A DNA stretch of 64,000 nucleotides from Streptomyces sp. MMG1121 (GTDB taxonomy: Bacteria > Actinomycetota > Actinomycetes > Streptomycetales > Streptomycetaceae). The notes under the pieces are model-generated. The model had not been told where the DNA came from and made no database searches. It worked only from the letters and a program-made list of their open reading frames with translations. Positions 59,052 to 64,000 of the stretch are shown here, in pieces. The DNA lies in NCBI RefSeq assembly GCF_001280015.1, contig NZ_LGDV01000038.1, positions 1-64,000 of the forward strand, in the 5' to 3' direction. The position numbers were made by a program, and so were the translations under genes. Positions within the stretch are counted from its first letter, which is position 1. The number at the start of each line of letters is the position of its first letter.

Positions 59052-60380
59052 ATGCAGGCAGAACCGAAGAAGTCGCTGGTCGGGGAGGAGTACGAGGTCG
59101 AGATCGGCCCCGTAGCCCACGGCGGCCACTGCATCGCCCGTACGGCCGAGGGCCAGGTGCTGTTCGTCCGGCACGCGCTGCCGGGAGAGCGGGTGGTGGC
59201 CCGGGTGACGGAGGGCGAGGAGGGCGCGCGCTTCCTGCGCGCGGACGCCGTCGAGATCCTCGACGCCGCCAAGGACCGGGTAGCGGCCCCCTGTCCCTTC
59301 GCCGGCCCCGGCCGCTGCGGCGGCTGCGACTGGCAGCACGCCAAGCCGGGCGCCCAGCGCCGGCTGAAGGGCGAGGTGATCGAGGAGCAGCTGAGGCGCC
59401 TCGCCGGCCTCACGCCCGAGGAAGCGGGCTGGGACGGCACGGTGATGCCGGCCGAGGGCGACAAGCTGCCCGCAGGCGAGGTTCCGCAGTGGCGCACGCG
59501 CGTGCAGTACGCCGTGGACGCCGAGGGCCACGCAGGCCTGCGCCGCCACCGCTCGCACGAGGTGGAGCGCGTCGACCACTGCATGATCGCGGCGGCCGGG
59601 GTGTCCGAGCTGGGCATCGAGCAGCGCGACTGGACCGGCATGGAGTCGGTGGAGGCGATCGCGGCGACGGGTTCCCAGGACCGCCAGGTCATCCTCACCC
59701 CGCGCCCCGGCGGCCGCCTCCCGCTGGTGGAACTGGACAAGCCGGTCTCGGTCATGCGGGTGGACGAGAAGGCCGGCGGAGTGCACCGCGTCCACGGCCG
59801 CCCCTTCGTCCGCGAGCGCGCGGACGGCCGCACCTACCGCGTCGGCAGCGGCGGCTTCTGGCAGGTCCACCCGAGGGCGGCCGACACCCTGGTGACCGCC
59901 GTGATGCAGGGGCTGCTGCCCCGCAAGGGCGAGATGGCCCTGGACCTCTACTGCGGCGTCGGCCTCTTCGCCGGCGCCCTCGCCGACCGCCTCGGCGAGC
60001 AGGGCGCCGTCCTGGGCATCGAGTCCGGCAAACGAGCGGTCGAGGACGCCCGCCACAACCTCGCCGACTTCCCCCGGGTCCGCATCGAACAGGGCAAGGT
60101 CGAGTCGGTCCTCCCGCGCACCGGCATCACCGAGGTCGACCTGATCGTCCTCGACCCGCCCCGCGCGGGCGCGGGCCGCAACACGGTCGAACACCTCGCC
60201 TCCCTCGGCGCCCGCCGCATCGCGTACGTCGCCTGCGATCCCGCTGCGCTGGCTCGGGACCTCGGGTACTTCCGGGAGGGGGGGTACCGGGTGCGGATGC
60301 TTCGGGCGTTTGATCTGTTTCCGATGACGCATCATGTGGAGTGCGTGGCGATTCTGGAGCCGGCCGCGAAGGGCCTCTGA
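59052..60380 (+). CDS. TrmA/RlmD-type class I SAM-dependent RNA methyltransferase
   Basis: A 442-residue uridine-5-methyltransferase family protein from ATG 59052 with GGAG upstream. It has an N-terminal TRAM-like domain (VGEEYEVEIGPVAHGGHCIA), iron-sulfur ligands in CPFAGPGRCGGCDWQH with a further Cys near DHCMIAA, the SAM motif LDLYCGVGLFAGALAD, LDPPRAGAG, and the catalytic Cys in YVACDPAALARDL. It methylates a uridine in rRNA or tRNA. Which position cannot be told from sequence. TAGACT at 58995-59000 may be its -10. Confidence 0.9.
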   Translation: MQAEPKKSLVGEEYEVEIGPVAHGGHCIARTAEGQVLFVRHALPGERVVARVTEGEEGARFLRADAVEILDAAKDRVAAPCPFAGPGRCGGCDWQHAKPGAQRRLKGEVIEEQLRRLAGLTPEEAGWDGTVMPAEGDKLPAGEVPQWRTRVQYAVDAEGHAGLRRHRSHEVERVDHCMIAAAGVSELGIEQRDWTGMESVEAIAATGSQDRQVILTPRPGGRLPLVELDKPVSVMRVDEKAGGVHRVHGRPFVRERADGRTYRVGSGGFWQVHPRAADTLVTAVMQGLLPRKGEMALDLYCGVGLFAGALADRLGEQGAVLGIESGKRAVEDARHNLADFPRVRIEQGKVESVLPRTGITEVDLIVLDPPRAGAGRNTVEHLASLGARRIAYVACDPAALARDLGYFREGGYRVRMLRAFDLFPMTHHVECVAILEPAAKGL

Positions 60381-60804
60381 CCTGCCGTTTTGCATTTCAG
60401 GTGGTCAGCTCGACCTGTTTTCGCTCGCGGAATGCGTCGACTCAGGTTCGCTTGTGCAGAACGCTCTGAGCTGCAGGTTCGAGGGCCGGCGTGGCTCTCG
60501 CGGCGACGTGGCGATGCGCAATGCAGATTTTTTGACGCTCGGATGACGCTCGAATATCGGAAGCCTCAACCTCGGACTTCTCCGGCCCTGGGCCGCAGAC
60601 CGGGACCGTCGGCGCGGGGCAAGGACTCCGGCTCGGGGGGGGGCGACTGCACCTCGCCAGCGGCGGCGCGTGCTGCTACCTCGTCGCACGCACCTCGGAA
60701 CCGAGACCGCGGCCCGACCGGGCCACGAAGGACGGCGTCGTGGTCCGATCTTGAGTGGCTGATATCACCTCGCCACCCAGATACCAGCCCGGTATCATTC
60801 CTGT
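60381..60804. other. Boundary region upstream of the toxin-antitoxin genes
   Basis: No gene is supported in these 424 bases. Base composition is more mixed than in the core to the left. GACGCTCGGAT (60534-60544) and GACGCTCGAAT (60545-60555) are tandem 11-bp repeats, and CAGGTTCG occurs at 60443 and 60474. A run of nine G lies near 60636-60644. The right end holds the toxin-antitoxin operator. Confidence 0.5.
60780..60798 (+). promoter_or_regulatory. Operator/promoter of the toxin-antitoxin operon
   Basis: GATACC (60780-60785) and GGTATC (60791-60796) form a perfect inverted repeat with a five-base centre. TATCAT (60793-60798) is a -10-like hexamer that overlaps it and ends six bases before the ATG, which suggests a leaderless message repressed by the antitoxin. 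GATATC (60761-60766) may be a second half-site pair. Confidence 0.6.
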
Positions 60805-60999
60805 ATGGCGATGACACTCCGACTCCCCGAAGACCTTGACGCGAAGCTCACCGAGCGGGCTCGTCGGGAGGGTCGCAGCAAGCAGGAACTTGCCCTCGAG
60901 GCCATCCGTGACGCCCAGCACCGGGCCGAGCTGAAGGTTGATGACGTCCTGGCCGAGCTGATGGACAGCGATGCGGAGATCCTGGACTACCTGAAGTGA
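60805..60999 (+). CDS. Ribbon-helix-helix antitoxin
   Basis: A 64-residue protein. MTLRLPEDLDAKLTERARRE followed by GRSKQELALEAIRDAQHR is a CopG/Arc ribbon-helix-helix fold. The C-terminal 25 residues (ELKVDDVLAELMDSDAEILD) are acidic and would block the toxin. It should bind the adjacent operator and repress its own operon. ATG 60805 or 60811 may be the start, and no ribosome site is visible. It overlaps the toxin gene by four bases. Confidence 0.85.
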   Translation: MAMTLRLPEDLDAKLTERARREGRSKQELALEAIRDAQHRAELKVDDVLAELMDSDAEILDYLK

Positions 61000-61388
61000 C
61001 CCAAGTGCGCTACATCCATATCGACGAGATCCTGGCCATCGCCCGCACGGTCAACGATACCGAGCACAGCGTGCGTGACATGGGACTTTTGGTGTCAGCG
61101 ATCGAACGGCCCCGGACGAACGTGTTCGGGGCCGAGCTGTATCCCACGCTGCACGAGAAGGCGGCGGCACTGCTGCACTCCGTCGCTCGCAATCACGCGC
61201 TGATCGACGGCAACAAGCGCACCGCCTGGCTTGCCATGCGTGTCTTCCTGCGGTTCAACGGCGTCAGCGCCAGTACCGCCCCGCCACCCGTCTCCGTGGC
61301 TGGCCCGTTCGTCGAGGAAGTCGCGCAGGACAACATCGATGTACCGGCTATTGCAAAGCGCCTGTCGGCCTGGTTCCCCGTTTCCTGA
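60996..61388 (+). CDS. doc: Doc-type toxin (Fic fold)
   Basis: A 130-residue death-on-curing family protein from GTG 60996. The Fic motif is HALIDGNKRTAW at 67-78, matching Doc-type HxFx(D/N)xNKR with Leu in place of Phe. Doc phosphorylates elongation factor Tu and stops translation. The length and the upstream helix are those of Doc. The antitoxin upstream is ribbon-helix-helix rather than Phd. It is probably an accessory stabilisation module. Confidence 0.9.
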   Translation: MTQVRYIHIDEILAIARTVNDTEHSVRDMGLLVSAIERPRTNVFGAELYPTLHEKAAALLHSVARNHALIDGNKRTAWLAMRVFLRFNGVSASTAPPPVSVAGPFVEEVAQDNIDVPAIAKRLSAWFPVS

Positions 61389-61859
61389 CGTTCGACGTCG
61401 TGGGTAGGGACGGAATGAGGTTCTGGGGGCGGTGCTGGCTTCTGGCAGTCCGCCGGTGGACTGACCCGTTCGTTCAGCGGGTGGATTCGTATGGCGGTCG
61501 TGGCGAGCGATGCGTAGGGCTGGGCCGCCGGGCCGTTCAGATCCGTGCCCCGGCCGGGCGCGGCGATCATGACGCGGGCGCCGAAGCGTGCGTCGACGGC
61601 TCACCGGCAGGTTCGGGGTTGACGGGCGTGCTCGCCGTAGCTCGGGTCGGTGATCGCCGGCGCGTTCACGAACTGGCCGACGCGCCAGGGCTGTCGGCCG
61701 CCGAACCGCTCGGCGAAGAAGGAGGGCATCCCTTCGCCCTCCGATTGCCGAGCAGCCGTGGAGAACCGTGCGGCGCACGTCGGCGGCGAACGGCCCGTCG
61801 TAGGAGGCAGGGCCGTGCGGCTCCGTGGCCGATGCCACGGAGCCGCACGTTGGTTACCG
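61389..61859. other. Gene-poor region with possible decayed sequence
   Basis: No intact gene is supported in these 471 bases. On the minus strand short stretches read like protein (for example MPSFFAERFGGRQPWRVGQF near 61660-61730) but are broken by stops and have no start, so they may be remnants of an unidentified gene. The right end holds the terminator of the HTH operon. Confidence 0.45.
61815..61848 (-). terminator. Terminator of the HTH operon
   Basis: GTGCGGCTCCGTGGC (61815-61829) pairs perfectly with 61834-61848 around CGAT. It lies 11 bases beyond the stop of the minus-strand HTH gene. Confidence 0.85.
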
Positions 61860-62135
61860 TCAGAAGCCGACGCTCGGATCGTCCGTGTCCTCTTCCGGGT
61901 CCACGCTGTACAGCGGGCGGTCCTCGATCCCCAGGGCGCGCATCAGCTCGTTGGTCGGAATTCTGTACCTACGTCCGATGCGGAGGACGGGGCAGGGGAA
62001 CTCGTGCTCGCGGATCAGCCGGTACGCGGTCGTCGAGCCGATTCCGAGTGCTCGGGCCGCCGTGCGCAGGTCCACTGCGACGGGCAGGTCGAACATCTCC
62101 GTGAAACTGAGGCGGCCCTCTACCGGGTCCTTCAC
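61860..62135 (-). CDS. Excisionase-like helix-turn-helix protein
   Basis: A 91-residue DNA-binding protein from GTG 62135 with GGGGAGGCGAGG upstream. VDLRTAARALGIGSTTAYRL followed by IREHEFPCPVLRIGRRYRIP is the HTH_17/AlpA-Xis pattern, with the RYRIPTNELMRALG wing. The acidic tail (DPEEDTDDPSVGF) is extra. Such proteins act as excisionases or transcription factors in integrative elements. No integrase is visible, so a regulatory role is as likely. It overlaps the preceding gene by four bases and ends before a terminator. Confidence 0.88.
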   Translation of the reverse strand: MKDPVEGRLSFTEMFDLPVAVDLRTAARALGIGSTTAYRLIREHEFPCPVLRIGRRYRIPTNELMRALGIEDRPLYSVDPEEDTDDPSVGF

Positions 62136-62899
62136 CCTCGCCTCCCCGCAGGGCGGACCGGCCCGGTGTCCGCGCGGCGCCCGGGCCGTCGCCTCTTCCC
62201 AGGGCTGTGACCCGCCGAACGGTCCTGCGACCCGTCGTCGGTGTCGATGAAGATTCCCTGTCGGCGCAGATGCTCCGGGCGCACCCGGAAACGCAGCGGT
62301 GCGCACAGCCCGTCCGGGCCGTCCGGACGGTCGACCCGTACGTCCAGGCTCTCCGCCGCCGGAGCGTCCGCCCCCTCGCCGGACGCAGTGAGAGCGTGCT
62401 CCTCGGTGATGCGTTCGATCTGGGTGGAGGGAAGCTCCCGCAGCCCTTCCCGGGCGAGATGCCACGCCCTGGCGCGCGCCGCGTGCAGCAGGGAGGAGTC
62501 GGTGAGACAGCTCGCGCCGTCCCGATCCGCCAGCTTCTCCAGGAGAGCCAGGACCATCTCGGCCTCCACGTCCGACCAGTCGGCCCGCAGGCGCGTGCAG
62601 ACCCGGTGGACCGTCCCGGTCAACCGGGGCAGGGCCAGCCAGATCGCCAGGAGTTTCCCCGTGCTGTCTGGAGTCAGGTCGCTCTGCGCCGTGCGGATGA
62701 CCTCCTTCCAGACCGCGGTGGCGAACTGCGGGTCGGAGCCGGGGCCATACAAGGCCTCGTGCGTCTCGGCGGCGGTCAGCCAGACCGGACCAGCCTCGTC
62801 GGGGTCCGTGGGGACGAGCACGAAGACCGCGTCACTGGTCCGGGGATCGTCGAAGTGCCGCCTCACCGAGGCGAACGCACTGCTGTGCGGCGGATACAT
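62132..62899 (-). CDS. Protein of unknown function coupled to the HTH gene
   Basis: A 255-residue protein from ATG 62899 with GAGAGGAC upstream. It begins MYPPHSSAFASVRRHFDDPR. The centre is mostly helical (WSDVEAEMVLALLEKLADRD, SSLLHAARARAWHLAREGLR), and the last 35 residues are very rich in Arg and Pro. No signal peptide or membrane segment is present. I do not recognise a family. The helical core with an acidic WSDVEAEM motif recalls proteins seen beside HTH genes in Streptomyces mobile elements, but that is only an impression. It is the first gene of a two-gene operon. Confidence 0.78.
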   Translation of the reverse strand: MYPPHSSAFASVRRHFDDPRTSDAVFVLVPTDPDEAGPVWLTAAETHEALYGPGSDPQFATAVWKEVIRTAQSDLTPDSTGKLLAIWLALPRLTGTVHRVCTRLRADWSDVEAEMVLALLEKLADRDGASCLTDSSLLHAARARAWHLAREGLRELPSTQIERITEEHALTASGEGADAPAAESLDVRVDRPDGPDGLCAPLRFRVRPEHLRRQGIFIDTDDGSQDRSAGHSPGKRRRPGRRADTGPVRPAGRRG

Positions 62900-63202
62900 T
62901 AGGAAATGTCCTCTCTTTGGACTGCGGAAACCTGAGTCCGGAGGTGCTGGAGATACCGAGATGCTGGACGAGGTGTGTCCGTGGTGGGGGCGTACCGCCT
63001 CATATCCGCGTCAAGCGGAGACGAGTCCCACCAGCCTCACTTTGATGCGTGAGTATGCGGTAGTGGTCTTCTCGACCAGGTAACGCCGCCTTTGACCACG
63101 AGCGTGCAACAAGCGCGGCAGCCAGGCCGCGAGCTCGCCGGTGACGAAGTTCGCGAGGCTGGTGGGTGCCCGTACAGAACGGGCACCCACGAACTGTTGC
63201 GC
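62900..63202. other. Intergenic region right of the HTH operon
   Basis: These 303 bases hold the minus-strand promoter region of the unknown-function gene at the left and a hairpin at 63162-63190. I see no gene. Confidence 0.5.
63162..63190 (-). terminator. Terminator after the small basic protein gene
   Basis: GTGGGTGCCCGT (63162-63173) pairs perfectly with ACGGGCACCCAC (63179-63190) around ACAGA. It lies 12 bases after the minus-strand stop at 63203, which supports that short gene. Confidence 0.8.
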
Positions 63203-63361
63203 TCAGGCGGTCTCGGAGGACGAGGTGTTCGGCGTCTCGGTGGGCGGGGTTGCCGGGGTGGTGTCCTCGGTCCGGACGGCCGCCCGCCGACGGCGGCTCG
63301 GCGGCCAGTCGGGGGACTGGCGCAGACGGGCTGCCCGGCGGTTCCGCTGACGGCTGTTCAT
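63203..63361 (-). CDS. Small basic protein, 52 residues
   Basis: ATG 63361 opens a frame that begins MNSRQRNRRAARLRQSPDWP and continues with SRRRRAAVRT and a Thr/Pro/Ser-rich acidic tail. The first half is strongly basic and may bind nucleic acid. The terminator just behind the stop and the lack of any other candidate support it. GAGAGGAA lies about 14 bases upstream, a little far for a ribosome site. I know no relatives. Confidence 0.5.
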   Translation of the reverse strand: MNSRQRNRRAARLRQSPDWPPSRRRRAAVRTEDTTPATPPTETPNTSSSETA

Positions 63362-63606
63362 CGGGTCCGCGATTCCTCTCTGATGAGTCGATGGATGACT
63401 AAGCCGCCGTTTCGTGCTTCTGCGAGCGGCTGGTGCCATCGTGCCTGGGGGTGAAACGGGGCCGCAGAGCGAAAACTGAGGGATAACTGAGTCCCTGGGG
63501 GGCGTGAAGAAGCAAGCGCGTGTGAAGCGGCACAGCGCAGCGCACAGATGAAGGAGCGCCGGCGAGGGGCCGGATCACTGACTGCGGCGCGGTGAGGGGG
63601 AGGGCG

Positions 63607-64000
63607 ATGGAGGGGTACGTGCTGGGCCCGGTGCGAGTCGAAGGGGGCGGCGGCAGGTGGGTGGTCGAAGGGTCGAAGGTGGCGGCCCTGTTCGCGCTCC
63701 TGGTGACCTCGCCAGACTGCCGATGTAAGAGGAAGGACATAGCCGAAGTCCTCTGGGAGGGCGTCGAGGACGTCGGCGATCTGGTTAACCGCGTCGTCGC
63801 CGACCTGCGGAAGCGGCTGGGCCAGGAGTCCGTGCCCCATAGCGGCAAGTCGGGTTACTGCACGCTCCGCGTGCCGGTGGGAGACGTCGACCTGCTCCGT
63901 TTTCGCGAAAAGGTGAAGCAGGCTGAGGGACTGACCTGCAAAGCGCAGTTCGAGCTGCTCGGCGCGGCCTTGGAGGAGTGGGACGGCGAGGACGAACCGC
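63607..64000 (+). CDS. SARP-like transcriptional activator, 3' end outside the window
   Basis: An open frame begins at ATG 63607 after GGGGGAGGG and runs off the window, giving 131 residues. Residues 1-80 form an OmpR-type winged helix: EGSKVAALFALLVTSPDCRC, KRKDIAEVLWEG, LVNRVVADLRKRLGQE and SGYCTLRVPVGDVDL. From about 85 the start of a bacterial transcriptional activation domain is visible (FRFREKVKQAE-like region, FELLGAALEEW). This is the SARP/AfsR architecture. SARPs activate secondary metabolite clusters, though many small ones sit in accessory DNA without a cluster. Any NB-ARC or TPR extension would lie outside. Confidence 0.8.
   Translation, partial: MEGYVLGPVRVEGGGGRWVVEGSKVAALFALLVTSPDCRCKRKDIAEVLWEGVEDVGDLVNRVVADLRKRLGQESVPHSGKSGYCTLRVPVGDVDLLRFREKVKQAEGLTCKAQFELLGAALEEWDGEDEP

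Noticed and set aside
60470..60490. GGTTCGAGGGC as the T-loop of a tRNA used as an attachment site
   Set aside because: No acceptor stem, D arm or anticodon arm could be folded around it.
61569..61760. Possible enzyme remnant on the minus strand
   Set aside because: Short protein-like stretches occur but I could not match them to any family or find a start, so no gene is called.
1..64000. CRISPR arrays, rRNA, tRNA genes, transposases or integrases
   Set aside because: None was recognised on either strand. The only tandem repeats found are short and non-CRISPR in form.

Overview
The window is a high-GC actinobacterial chromosome segment, almost certainly from a Streptomyces. It has dense short-spaced operons, GTG and ATG starts with GGAGG-type ribosome sites, the sporulation regulator whiH beside the principal sigma factor hrdB, the cell-division gene sepH, and the cutRS two-component pair. 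From memory, the gene order matches the conserved core of the S. coelicolor chromosome around whiH-hrdB-parE to cutRS and dut. That match was not checked by alignment.

Layout. 1-8000: tail of a membrane transport gene, whiH, hrdB, a secreted trypsin-like protease, a small zinc-binding-like protein and parE (topoisomerase IV B). 8000-20900: a DUF1453 membrane protein with a NarL-type two-component pair, a DUF485/acetate-type symporter pair, a relic of an ABC transporter, a CitA/CitB-type two-component pair, an iron-box-preceded sucrase/ferredoxin-like protein, two divergent citrate synthase-like genes (one fused to an HTH domain) and a COG0523 metallochaperone GTPase. 20900-36800: parC, two M16 peptidases, a LytM peptidase behind a c-di-AMP (ydaO) riboswitch, a GntR regulator, HPr, a GNAT/acyl-CoA-synthetase fusion, a DUF5998/phosphodiesterase pair, thymidine kinase, a VOC protein and a two-domain sulfurtransferase. 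36800-50300: sepH, an anchored Pro/Thr-rich protein, a sugar-lactone oxidase, an MFS exporter, ferrochelatase, an inositol-phosphatase-like enzyme, cutRS, several small conserved actinobacterial proteins and dut. 50500-60400: a potassium-themed block (KdpD, KdpE, OB-fold protein, DUF3159, two TrkA-type RCK proteins, a KimA-like APC transporter), a 42-residue membrane protein and a TrmA-type RNA methyltransferase.

From about 60400 to the right edge the character changes. Coding density falls, and the genes are a ribbon-helix-helix/Doc toxin-antitoxin pair, an excisionase-like HTH protein coupled to a protein of unknown function, a small basic protein and the start of a SARP-like activator. This looks like the edge of an accessory region.

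No tRNA, rRNA, CRISPR array, complete insertion sequence or integrase was found. The observations I rate highest are: (1) the HTH-citrate synthase fusion, with an ATTGATTCAATCAAT operator in the divergent promoter and a second TTGA/TCAA cluster in rare codons inside the neighbouring citrate synthase gene; (2) the iron box over an apparently leaderless sucrase/ferredoxin gene; (3) a c-di-AMP riboswitch in the same window as a potassium sensing and transport block; (4) a one-turn direct repeat upstream of cutR.
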